Made by a program: the position numbers and the translations under genes
Notes under the pieces: model-generated
The model's database searches: none
What the model saw: only the letters and a program-made list of their open reading frames with translations
Told to the model about the DNA's origin: nothing
In this document: piece by piece, positions 7,727 through 15,562 of the stretch
How the letters are laid out: the number at the start of each line of letters is the position of its first letter
How positions within the stretch are numbered: position 1 is the first letter of the stretch
From: Eikenella glucosivorans
Lineage (GTDB): Bacteria > Pseudomonadota > Gammaproteobacteria > Burkholderiales > Neisseriaceae
DNA: 64,000 nt
NCBI RefSeq assembly: GCF_016025525.2
Contig: NZ_JACSGR010000002.1
Location: forward strand, 124,001-188,000
Direction of reading: 5' to 3'

Positions 7727-8599
7727 TTAGAGGTAGGAGGCCAAGTTGTTTAAGGCGCTTTGCCAGTCGCTGGGAGGGATGCCGAAGGCGCTGTGGATTT
7801 TGCCGCAGTCGAGGCGGGAATCGGCGGGGCGGCGGGCGGGAGTGGGATAGTCGGCGGTGGCGATGGCGTGCAGTTCGGGGGCGCGTGGCAGGATGCCTTG
7901 CTCGGTGGCGCGGCGGAAGATTTCGGCGGCGAAGCCGTGCCAGGTGGTGTGGGGGCTGCCTGAAAAGTGGTAGAGGCCGTAGGGGCAGTTGGCGCTTTGG
8001 GTGCGTTCGGCGAGATGCAGCAGGGCGGCGGCGATGTGGCCGGCGTAGGTGGGGGCGCCGGCTTGGTCGGCCACGATGCCGAGGCTGTCGCGTTCGTGGC
8101 CGAGGCGGAGCATGGTTTTGACGAAGTTGCCGCAGTGTTCGCCAAACACCCAGGCGGTGCGCAAAATGATGTGGCGGGGGCAGGCGGCCTGCACGGCTTG
8201 TTCGCCGGCAAGCTTGCTTTGGCCATAGACGGTTTGGGGATGGGGGGTGTCGGTTTCGCGGTAGGGGCGGCTGGTGCGGCCGTCGAAGACGTAGTCGGTG
8301 GAAATGTGCAGCAGGGCGGCGCCGCTGCGTTGGGCGGCGTGGGCGAGGTTGGCGGGGCCGGCGGCATTGGCGGCGTGGGCGGCGGCGGGCTCGCTTTCGG
8401 CTTTGTCTACGGCGGTGTAGGCGGCGGCGTTGATGATGACGGCGGGCTGCTCGCGCTCGACGGCCTGCCATACGGCGGCGGGATCGGCGATGTCGAGCTG
8501 GCTGCGGTCGTAGGCGGCTATCTGAAAATGCCGGGCGGCGGCCTGTTGCACAAGGGATTGGCCGACTTGGCCTTGGTGGCCGGTGATGAGGAGTTTCAT
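7727..8599 (-). CDS. rmlD: dTDP-4-dehydrorhamnose reductase
   Basis: RmlD makes dTDP-L-rhamnose from dTDP-4-keto-L-rhamnose using NAD(P)H. The 290-residue protein starts with the dinucleotide-binding GHQGQVGQ. NAAAYTAVDKAE and STDYVFDG are signature stretches, and YGQSKLAGE carries the catalytic Tyr and Lys. It is the last gene of the minus-strand glycan block that also holds rmlB and rmlA. The product would feed a rhamnosyltransferase for lipooligosaccharide or another surface glycan. Confidence 0.95.
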   Translation of the reverse strand: MKLLITGHQGQVGQSLVQQAAARHFQIAAYDRSQLDIADPAAVWQAVEREQPAVIINAAAYTAVDKAESEPAAAHAANAAGPANLAHAAQRSGAALLHISTDYVFDGRTSRPYRETDTPHPQTVYGQSKLAGEQAVQAACPRHIILRTAWVFGEHCGNFVKTMLRLGHERDSLGIVADQAGAPTYAGHIAAALLHLAERTQSANCPYGLYHFSGSPHTTWHGFAAEIFRRATEQGILPRAPELHAIATADYPTPARRPADSRLDCGKIHSAFGIPPSDWQSALNNLASYL

Positions 8600-8704
8600 G
8601 GGGGTGGGCTACCTGAAAAGTTTGCTGTTTAGCCGAACAGTATGGTTTGGCTCAGGAGTTTGACATTGTGGAGGATGTGCATGATGTTTTTCAGGTAGCC
8701 TGGG

Positions 8705-9154
8705 TTATTTTTTGTGGTTGAGGTGGTTGAGCATTTGTGTGTTGCTATAAAAGCTGATGGGTTTGCCTCCGATGTTGGTGAAGCGGAAATATGTCCAGCC
8801 GTTGTTTTGTGCTTGGGCAATGGCAGGCGGCTGCGGAGTGTAGGCAAGTTGGTTTTGGCGGTTTGGCGTGAGTGGGAGCTGCATGCTTTGGCCGGAGAAT
8901 TCGAATTGCAGAAAGTGTTTGCCGTATGGTGTGTCAGACGGGGCGCCGGGCATGGGCGGGATGTGGTACACGATGCAGGGCAGGGGCGCGCCGGGGCGGC
9001 CGTTGGGCATGGCAGGGCGGCATTGGGCGTGTTCGCGCAGGAATGAGCCGGTTATCCAATCGTTGCTATTGGCTGGAAGGCGCTCGAAGCGTGTTTTGGC
9101 AAAGGCAGTCATAGCAGCAGCAATAAATAGTGCAAAGATGGCGATGTGGCGCAT
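8705..9154 (-). CDS. Secreted hypothetical protein
   Basis: A 149-residue protein with a signal peptide (MRHIAIFALFIAAAMTAFA, cleavage about residue 19-20) and a proline-rich periplasmic body containing two cysteines. I do not recognise a family. It sits inside the rml block between rmlD and another secreted protein, 15 bases from the latter, so co-transcription is likely; a functional link to rhamnose synthesis is not evident. The length rules out a full RmlC epimerase (about 180 residues), and the HxGxxRG-type RmlC motifs are absent. Confidence 0.6.
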   Translation of the reverse strand: MRHIAIFALFIAAAMTAFAKTRFERLPANSNDWITGSFLREHAQCRPAMPNGRPGAPLPCIVYHIPPMPGAPSDTPYGKHFLQFEFSGQSMQLPLTPNRQNQLAYTPQPPAIAQAQNNGWTYFRFTNIGGKPISFYSNTQMLNHLNHKK

Positions 9155-9169
9155 AGGGCTACCTGAAAA

Positions 9170-9613
9170 TCAGTTGGGTGGATTGCTGTTTTGCCGACGG
9201 GTGTTTTCCAGCTCTTGCAGCAATTGCATATAGCGGGGATAGAGCGGGGCGATGCGGGCGCGGTGGGTGGGGGTGCAGAAGCTTTGCAGGCGCTCAGGGC
9301 TGCGCATGATGGCTTCGTAGCGATTGACCAGGTTAGCAAGCTCTTGCCGCTGTGCGGGGGTGGGGGAGCAGCGCTTGAACTCTTCGTTGCCGGATTGGCT
9401 GTTGAGCTCGCCCACGGCATACCAGCCGATTAGGGCACGCTGACGGGTTTGCTCTGTGTCGGCTTTTTCGCAGTGGCGGGCATCAACATACATTTCCAAG
9501 CTGTCGGTGAGAGCTTTCTGGCATTCGGCGTGGCTCATGTGGCGGACGAAGGATATGTCGGCGCGGGTGAGCGGGGCGGCGAGCAGGAGGGTGAGGAGGG
9601 CAAGCGGTTTCAT
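9170..9613 (-). CDS. Secreted cysteine-containing hypothetical protein
   Basis: A 147-residue protein with a short signal peptide (MKPLALLTLLLAAPLTRA). The mature part is mostly helical and charged, with four cysteines that could form two disulfides (in AECQ, HCEK, KRCSP and SFCTP). No domain is recognised. It is 15 bases downstream of rmlA on the same strand and lies in the same apparent operon. Like its neighbour it looks like cargo inserted into the sugar-nucleotide cluster, not a pathway enzyme. Confidence 0.6.
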   Translation of the reverse strand: MKPLALLTLLLAAPLTRADISFVRHMSHAECQKALTDSLEMYVDARHCEKADTEQTRQRALIGWYAVGELNSQSGNEEFKRCSPTPAQRQELANLVNRYEAIMRSPERLQSFCTPTHRARIAPLYPRYMQLLQELENTRRQNSNPPN

Positions 9614-9628
9614 GGGGCAGCTGAGGGA

Positions 9629-10495
9629 TTATTTGTTTAGCAGGCGCAGCAGGTATTGGCCGTATTGGTTTTTGGCCATGGGTTGGGCTAGGGCGGCTAG
9701 CTGCTCGTTGGAGAGCCAGCCGTTGCGCCAGGCGATTTCTTCGAGGCAGGCTACCTGGAGAGCTTGCACGTTTTGGATGGTGCGCACGAAGGCGGCGGCT
9801 TCGTGCAGGCTTTCATGCGTGCCGGTGTCGAGCCAGGCAAAGCCGCGGCCGAGCAGCTGCACGGAGAGACTGCCGTCTTCGAGGTAGAGCTGGTTGAGGT
9901 CGGAAATTTCGAGCTCGCCGCGCGGGGAGGGTTTGATTTGTTTGGCGAATTCGATTACGCGGTTGTCGTAGAAATAGAGGCCGGTTACTGCCCAATCGGA
10001 TTTGGGCTGATTGGGTTTTTCTTGGATGGATAGGGCGTTGAATTGGCTGTCGAATTCGACCACGCCGAAACGTTCGGGGTCTTTCACTTGGTAGCCGAAC
10101 ACGGTGGCGCCGTGGGTTTTGGCGGCGGCTTGCTGTAGGGTTTGGGTGAAGGATTGGCCGTAGAAGATGTTGTCGCCGAGCACGAGGCAGACGTTGCTGC
10201 TGCCGATGAATTCTTCGCCGATGATGAAGGCTTGGGCGAGGCCGTCGGGGCTGGGCTGCTCGGCGTATTGCAGGCGGATGCCGAAGTCGGCGCCGTTGCC
10301 GAGCAGGCGGCGGAAGGCGGCGTTGTCTTCGGGGGTGGTGATGATGAGGATGTCGCGGATGCCGGCGAGCATGAGCACGGACAGGGGATAGTAGATCATC
10401 GGTTTGTCGTACACGGGCAGGAGCTGCTTGGCGGTACCGCGGGTGAGGGGGTAGAGCCGTGTGCCGGAGCCGCCGGCGAGGATGATGCCTTTCAT
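9629..10495 (-). CDS. rmlA: Glucose-1-phosphate thymidylyltransferase
   Basis: RmlA makes dTDP-glucose from dTTP and glucose-1-phosphate, the first step to dTDP-rhamnose. The start MKGIILAGGSGTRLYPLT carries the nucleotide-binding loop; KQLLPVYDKPMIYYPLS, LVLGDNIFYG and EKP stretches follow in the usual order. The 288-residue length is normal. The frame opens at 10624 but the first 43 residues are read from a DUS hairpin region; the ATG at 10495 has AGGAAA upstream. It is separated from the preceding gene by a strong DUS hairpin that may attenuate transcription into rmlA. Confidence 0.96.
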   Translation of the reverse strand: MKGIILAGGSGTRLYPLTRGTAKQLLPVYDKPMIYYPLSVLMLAGIRDILIITTPEDNAAFRRLLGNGADFGIRLQYAEQPSPDGLAQAFIIGEEFIGSSNVCLVLGDNIFYGQSFTQTLQQAAAKTHGATVFGYQVKDPERFGVVEFDSQFNALSIQEKPNQPKSDWAVTGLYFYDNRVIEFAKQIKPSPRGELEISDLNQLYLEDGSLSVQLLGRGFAWLDTGTHESLHEAAAFVRTIQNVQALQVACLEEIAWRNGWLSNEQLAALAQPMAKNQYGQYLLRLLNK

Positions 10496-10514
10496 ATTTG
10501 GGTCTTTTCCTGCC

Positions 10515-10550
10515 AACAGGCTACCTGAAAAAGTTTTCAGGTAGCCTGTT
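10515..10550. terminator. Strong DUS hairpin upstream of rmlA
   Basis: AACAGGCTACCTGAAA and TTTCAGGTAGCCTGTT form a near-continuous stem with a very small loop. It lies between two genes of one strand inside the rml block, so it could partly terminate or protect the upstream message. Confidence 0.65.
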
Positions 10551-10568
10551 GTTGCGTGGTGTTGATGT

Positions 10569-10937
10569 TTATTCGGCACCCAGCAGTTTGCCGTTGTAGC
10601 GGCCGAAGAATTCGCTGATTTCAAAGAACACTTCTTTGCGCTCGCCGTTCGGGCCGACCACGCTGATGCGGTCGTAAATGCCGTGCTGCCCTTGGATCAG
10701 GGCTTGGCCGACTTTGCGGTAGCCTGGCATATGTTGCGCAATCCAGCGGTTTTCGGCGGCGATGCCGCGCGGGGTGTCGTTTTCGTGGATTACGACGGCA
10801 CGCTCTTGGCTGCTGCCATCGGCACGTTGCTGCTGAGCGGCAGGTGTGCGGTGTGGTTGCGGTTTGGCTTGGGTGAGGCCGGGGGCGGCGAGGCCTAGGG
10901 CGATAAAGCCGAGCAGGGCGGTGTGGCGGATGTTCAT
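10569..10937 (-). CDS. Secreted basic hypothetical protein
   Basis: A 122-residue protein with a signal peptide (MNIRHTALLGFIALGLAAPGLTQA), a Gln/Pro-rich linker and a small C-terminal domain containing YDRISVVGPNGERKEVFFEISEFFG, which looks like a compact alpha/beta fold. The function is not recognised. The start at 10937 is favoured over 10955 because GGAG lies ten bases upstream. It occupies the place between rmlB and rmlA where other genomes often have another rml gene; it is not RmlC. Confidence 0.6.
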   Translation of the reverse strand: MNIRHTALLGFIALGLAAPGLTQAKPQPHRTPAAQQQRADGSSQERAVVIHENDTPRGIAAENRWIAQHMPGYRKVGQALIQGQHGIYDRISVVGPNGERKEVFFEISEFFGRYNGKLLGAE

Positions 10938-10951
10938 TCGCTTCTCCGAAA

Positions 10952-12016
10952 TCATGGGTTGAGACCGAGGCGCTCGAGGCGGTAACTGCCGTCAAGAATG
11001 TGCTGCCACCAGGAGCGGTTGTTTAAATACCATTCTACGGTTTTTCGCATGCCGGACTCAAATGTTTCCTGCGGCCGCCAGCCGAGCTCTCGGCCGATTT
11101 TGGCGGCATCGATGGCGTAGCGCAGGTCGTGGCCGGGACGGTCGGGCACGAAGGTGATGAGGTCGGCATAGTGCGCCACGCCGGCGGGTTTCTGCGGCAC
11201 GAGCTCTTCCAACAGGGCGCAGATGGTCTGTACTACTTCAAGGTTGGTTTTTTCGTTGTGGCCGCCGATGTTGTAGCTTTCGCCGACTTTGCCTTGGGTG
11301 ATGACTTGATATAGCGCGCGGGCGTGGTCTTCCACGAAGAGCCAATCGCGGATTTGCTGGCCGTTGCCGTATATGGGCAGGGGTTTGCCGGCTAGCGCGT
11401 TTAAAATCATCAGGGGGATGAGCTTTTCGGGGAAGTGGTGGGGGCCGTAGTTGTTGGAGCAGTTGGTGATGAGGGTGGGCAGGCCGTAGGTGCGCTGCCA
11501 GGCGCGCACGAGGTGGTCGCTGGAGGCTTTGCTGGCGGAATAGGGGCTGGAGGGGGCGTAGGGCGTGGTTTCGGTGAATAGATCGTCCGTGCCGTGCAAA
11601 TCGCCATACACTTCGTCGGTGGAGATATGGTGGAAGCGGAAGGCGGAGCGGCGGTTTTCAGGTAGCCCTTGCCAATAGGCGCGGGCGGCTTCGAGCAGAT
11701 GAAAGGTGCCGACGATGTTGGTTTGGATAAATTCGCCGGCGGAATCGATGGAGCGATCGACATGGCTTTCTGCCGCCAAATGCATCACGGCATCGGGCTG
11801 GTGTTGGGCAAACACGCGGTTGAGCTCGGCGCGATTGCAAATATCCACTTGCTCGAAGGAATAGCGGGGGCTACCTGAAACTTCTGCCAAGGATTCGAGG
11901 TTGCCCGCATAAGTGAGCTTGTCGAGATTGACAACGGAGTCTTGGGTATGGTGGATGATGTGGCGGACAACTGCCGAGCCGATAAAGCCGGCGCCGCCGG
12001 TGAGGAGGAGGTGCAT
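10952..12016 (-). CDS. rmlB: dTDP-glucose 4,6-dehydratase
   Basis: RmlB converts dTDP-glucose to dTDP-4-keto-6-deoxyglucose, step two of the rhamnose pathway. The 354-residue SDR-type enzyme has GGAGFIGS for NAD binding, STDEVYGD with the catalytic Thr-Asp-Glu, YSASKA with Tyr and Lys, and NNYGPHHFPEKLIP. The first start offered by the open frame is a TTG; the ATG six bases later (12016) is preferred. A DUS inside the gene encodes Gly-Leu-Pro-Glu-Asn (about 11653-11672). It directly follows the GT4 gene with a 28-base gap. Confidence 0.97.
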   Translation of the reverse strand: MHLLLTGGAGFIGSAVVRHIIHHTQDSVVNLDKLTYAGNLESLAEVSGSPRYSFEQVDICNRAELNRVFAQHQPDAVMHLAAESHVDRSIDSAGEFIQTNIVGTFHLLEAARAYWQGLPENRRSAFRFHHISTDEVYGDLHGTDDLFTETTPYAPSSPYSASKASSDHLVRAWQRTYGLPTLITNCSNNYGPHHFPEKLIPLMILNALAGKPLPIYGNGQQIRDWLFVEDHARALYQVITQGKVGESYNIGGHNEKTNLEVVQTICALLEELVPQKPAGVAHYADLITFVPDRPGHDLRYAIDAAKIGRELGWRPQETFESGMRKTVEWYLNNRSWWQHILDGSYRLERLGLNP

Positions 12017-12044
12017 GGGCAAAATACGCTGGATGAGGGAAGAT

Positions 12045-13103
12045 TTATTCGAGCGAATCCAGCATGCTATAAAGTCGGGCTATATGGTGCTCGATAGAAG
12101 GGTTATACGTGAGAGCAGATAATGGATTGCTGAGTTTGTGTTTACCTTGTTGTTTGAGGGTAATCGCGTTATGAATGGCTTGGTCTAAGCTCAGATGATT
12201 TTCCCGGGAGAAGAAAAAGCCTGCTTCTTCATTCATCACTTCGCAACAAGCCATGTTTTCCGATAATACAACACGTGTTCCGCATAAGATAGATTCCACA
12301 CCTACCAAACCAAAAGGCTCGTATAGAGAAGCCATAATGGTGTAGTCGGCTGCACGATAAAGTTCAGGCATATTTTTGCAGAAACCGAGCTCTTGTACAT
12401 TCGAAACAGGATGGGGCAGAGGAGAGCCGGCCACGGCGAGACGAATTGGCAAATTAGTAGATTGGAAATAATTGGCTAATAAATCAAAACCTTTTCTTCG
12501 GTGTCCGGTGGAGGGGAACAAGAAAACAACTTCATCATCGTTCCAGCCGTATTGTTGGCGAGTAGCAGAAAGTTCTTGTGTTGTTTCGGGGGTAAAGCGG
12601 CTTGTGTCGGCGGGAGGATGGATGGTTTGAATTTTTTCTGGGGAAATATCATATAGGGTAATCAATTCTTGCCGCATCATTTCTGAATGCGCCATAATAG
12701 ATTTGGCCGTAGCATAATTGGTACGGTTGCGATAAATCGCCAAGCAATCAATCAGGTTGGGGGATTGATGCATTGCTTTCAGGTAGCCTAGATGTGTGCC
12801 GCCACAAATATAAATATCTGCATTGTCAGAAGGGCTGCAAGCAATCAGATACTCAGCCGAAGTATGAAGCTTATTGAGCTGACGTGTGAAATAAAATGGG
12901 CGGAGTTTTTTTGGAGTATGCTTTTGATTGATTAATACAGGCTGAATTTCTGCATATTCTATCAATGTTTGATCGAACTTCGATGCATATACCTTCACGG
13001 GCTTATTGTTGGCAGATAGCTGTCTTGCTAGGTCAATAGTATAGCTTTCTATACCGCCGCCTTGGGCAAATTTATGGGTGCTAATGGAAATAGGCTTATG
13101 CAT
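12045..13103 (-). CDS. Family 4 glycosyltransferase
   Basis: A retaining GT-B glycosyltransferase of about 352 residues, probably acting on the lipooligosaccharide or another surface glycan in the cytoplasm. The N-terminal half has a glycine-rich loop (AQGGGIESY). The C-terminal half has PSTGHRRKGFDLL and the EPFGLVGVES (Glu-x7-Glu) donor-binding motif. Donor and acceptor cannot be assigned; dTDP-rhamnose is plausible because rmlB follows at once. The start overlaps the stop of the upstream GT9 gene by eight bases, indicating translational coupling. An internal DUS encodes Gly-Tyr-Leu-Lys. The gene is AT-richer than the rml genes. Confidence 0.88.
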   Translation of the reverse strand: MHKPISISTHKFAQGGGIESYTIDLARQLSANNKPVKVYASKFDQTLIEYAEIQPVLINQKHTPKKLRPFYFTRQLNKLHTSAEYLIACSPSDNADIYICGGTHLGYLKAMHQSPNLIDCLAIYRNRTNYATAKSIMAHSEMMRQELITLYDISPEKIQTIHPPADTSRFTPETTQELSATRQQYGWNDDEVVFLFPSTGHRRKGFDLLANYFQSTNLPIRLAVAGSPLPHPVSNVQELGFCKNMPELYRAADYTIMASLYEPFGLVGVESILCGTRVVLSENMACCEVMNEEAGFFFSRENHLSLDQAIHNAITLKQQGKHKLSNPLSALTYNPSIEHHIARLYSMLDSLE

Positions 13104-14205
13104 TTTTTTGTTCCAGAAGAGTAGCAATTTGTTGGTTTAGCCAGTTGGAGGCTTCAGTAATTGGGAATGTTTCTCGTGATTGCCAAGCAATTTCTTCTGA
13201 ATCACGATGTCGTTTTCTTGCGTGAGCAATTGCCGTAAAATGTGGAACATTAGGATGATGCAATGGTCCCCAAGTTTGAATGTTATGATCTACATAGAAA
13301 CTGAGTAGTGGTTTGGATAAAGCGCAGGCTAAATGTACAGTACCACTATCTACACCGATAACTAAATCAGCTGATGCGGTCAGTGCTATATACTGATCAA
13401 CTGATGTTGGCGGTGATAATCCAATATCAATATCAGGGTCGCATAATGGTTTAAGTTGTTGGTAATATTTCTCGCTAGTTTTACTATTGCATAGTAGAAA
13501 ACGAATAGTTGATTGCAAATTTTTATTTATATGGTTAAGCAGATTAGCTATCTCTTCTGCAGGGATATATTTATCAGGTACGCTACCTTGTGGTGCGATG
13601 AAGATGCGAATCTTACTGTTGCTCATACCCCAAAAAGGTAATATACCATTTTGTTCTTCTAAACTAACAGATAGTTTGGGATAAACGTGTGGCAACTGAA
13701 AGTATTCTGAAAAAGTGGTTGTATGCAAATGATCGACGACATGGCTGTCTGGCGGATAAGGGCAGTAAAAATCGTAATTGTGGATATTTTCTAGAGAATA
13801 GTATTTTTTATTACTTCGTTTTCTGAAAATCATAACGACTTGCGGAGATAGAATGGAAGTGGAAATAATATTTGGACTATCAAATTGTTCACTGAAATCT
13901 AGTAATATTTGCCATTTTTTCCTTTGTGTCCAGTAATTAAATGGCTTACGCACTATTAGTGTATCTATTAGGGGGGAGTGAGCAAAAATAGCCTCGTTTC
14001 TTGATGTCACCAAAACTCCAAGTTTCAAGTGAGGATATATAGTCTTTAGCTGTTGTGCGTAAGCCAGATTAATAATGGCATCACCTACCGCATCACCAAG
14101 TGGGCGTATTAGAATAGATTTTACTTTATAGAAGTTAAAATTAATATGGTGTTTTTTTTGACCAAAAAAATAAATAACAAAAAGTTTAGAAAGGGGTATC
14201 TTCAT
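13096..14205 (-). CDS. GT9 heptosyltransferase-family protein (copy A)
   Basis: A 369-residue GT9-type (ADP-heptose transferase-like) glycosyltransferase. SILIRPLGDAVGDAIINLAYAQ is the family N-terminal motif, and GVDSGTVHLACAL near residue 290 is the family's nucleotide-sugar site. The ATG at 14205 has AAGGA upstream; the frame's earlier start is a TTG. It is clearly paralogous to the gene at 15563-16672 (shared NIQTW-x-PL-x-HP, ADxxIGVDSGTVHLACAL and DFSExF motifs). Homopolymer tracts lie in the 5' end (A8 and T7 near 14150-14168) and at the 3' end (A7). Strongly AT-rich, suggesting transfer. Confidence 0.88.
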   Translation of the reverse strand: MKIPLSKLFVIYFFGQKKHHINFNFYKVKSILIRPLGDAVGDAIINLAYAQQLKTIYPHLKLGVLVTSRNEAIFAHSPLIDTLIVRKPFNYWTQRKKWQILLDFSEQFDSPNIISTSILSPQVVMIFRKRSNKKYYSLENIHNYDFYCPYPPDSHVVDHLHTTTFSEYFQLPHVYPKLSVSLEEQNGILPFWGMSNSKIRIFIAPQGSVPDKYIPAEEIANLLNHINKNLQSTIRFLLCNSKTSEKYYQQLKPLCDPDIDIGLSPPTSVDQYIALTASADLVIGVDSGTVHLACALSKPLLSFYVDHNIQTWGPLHHPNVPHFTAIAHARKRHRDSEEIAWQSRETFPITEASNWLNQQIATLLEQKNA

Positions 14206-14341
14206 CAAAAAATTCCTTAGGAATTTATAAATAACCTTTTAGTAGTATTGAATCTATATTTATGGATAGAAATTCTTTCAAATTTGTGTTCCATAGAAAG
14301 AAAGCTTTATTTACGTATGATTTATTGGGTTAGAAGGCTAG

Positions 14342-15556
14342 TTATTTTAAATCGTTTATTATATGTAAGGCATGGTTAATCTGTAGAGATAATTCTTCAA
14401 TAGGGACTAATGAGATTTCCTCTTCTGGAAAGAAAAGCTGAACTGCATTAGGATTATTTGGTGCCCAAAATATATTGTTAACAGTAAAAAAATTATGTAA
14501 AACATCATTAGATGATTTGGATAAGCCATAACATATTTTGGCGCGATATCTAAAAAAATCCATATTAAGTTTGTATTTTAACCCTTTATTTATCTGACTA
14601 CATTCTGCTAGTGGGTGCTGGGTATCCAAATATAGCCCAATGGTATTTTTAGTAAAAGCAGCAGCTGCATGAATAACAGATGTATCGACAGTAACAACTA
14701 AGTCAGAATATTTAATTAAAGCAATAACATCTAATATATCTCGAGAAGGAAAAGTAGTAGATTTATCTATTTTAATCTTATTAATTTTATCTGGAGAACC
14801 TACTAATATGGTTGCAAATCCTTGTTGCTCTAAATTGTAACAAATTGCTTGTATCTGTTGCTCTGATAGACATCTCTTTTCTTTGCTGCCAAATGGATTT
14901 AATACTGCGAATTTTTGTTTAGGTAGATAAGGTAAGATGTAGTGTTCAGTATCGGCATCAATAAATAATTCATAATCTAAATATAAGGAGTCAAGATGCA
15001 GATATTCTAGTAGAAGTTTGAAAGGTTCAGTAACATGAATATTTGACACATCACAATTAATAGATGCATTAAATGTGTGTAAAAATGGTTTATTAAAGCC
15101 TAATAAGATATCTGTATGGATTAATCCATGATAAAGAGAGTCATATAAAGATATTTCACGTGAAACTCGTAGTTCTACTGATAAGTCAAAATGGTGTTGA
15201 CGGATTTTTCGTATGGAGCGGATAAAACGAGAAAGAGAAGACGAATCATATAAGAAAGTGCCGCATACATAGGGGTTGTTACGAATAATATCTAAGGCAG
15301 ATTTCCCAGATGAAACATACACATTATAACCTGCTTGTGCCAGTTTTCGAATCAACCCTGTGCTAACAATCATATCACCAATAACGTCGTTGCGGATTAA
15401 CAGAATATTTTTGATAGGGTGCGTCTCTTGTGGTTTTTCTCTAGCAAACAGGCGATCAAGTATAATCAAAGGCTGATAACGTAGATAAAGTTTAAATTTT
15501 TTTGTCGCGAAGTTTCGTCGCCAGTTCCACTCTTTCAGTTTTTTAATGATTGACAT
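14342..15556 (-). CDS. GT9 heptosyltransferase-family protein (divergent copy)
   Basis: A 404-residue GT9-like protein. ILLIRNDVIGDMIVSTGLIRKLAQ is the N-terminal acceptor-side motif of the heptosyltransferase fold, and VVTVDTSVIHAAAA replaces the usual DSGxxH donor motif. It has an extra basic N-terminus (KKLKEWNWRRNFATKKFK) likely to associate with the membrane. It is much less similar to its two neighbours than they are to each other. It is one of the most AT-rich genes of the window. It starts six bases after the upstream gene's stop; 136 AT-rich bases separate it from copy A downstream. Confidence 0.82.
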   Translation of the reverse strand: MSIIKKLKEWNWRRNFATKKFKLYLRYQPLIILDRLFAREKPQETHPIKNILLIRNDVIGDMIVSTGLIRKLAQAGYNVYVSSGKSALDIIRNNPYVCGTFLYDSSSLSRFIRSIRKIRQHHFDLSVELRVSREISLYDSLYHGLIHTDILLGFNKPFLHTFNASINCDVSNIHVTEPFKLLLEYLHLDSLYLDYELFIDADTEHYILPYLPKQKFAVLNPFGSKEKRCLSEQQIQAICYNLEQQGFATILVGSPDKINKIKIDKSTTFPSRDILDVIALIKYSDLVVTVDTSVIHAAAAFTKNTIGLYLDTQHPLAECSQINKGLKYKLNMDFFRYRAKICYGLSKSSNDVLHNFFTVNNIFWAPNNPNAVQLFFPEEEISLVPIEELSLQINHALHIINDLK

Positions 15557-15562
15557 ATCTAT

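Noticed and set aside
8705..9154. rmlC candidate inside the rml block
   Set aside because: Signal peptide, wrong length and no epimerase motifs.
10515..10550. CRISPR-like direct repeats from the many DUS copies
   Set aside because: Repeats are 12-14 bases, irregularly spaced, in both orientations and inside genes; there are no spacers of uniform length and no cas genes.
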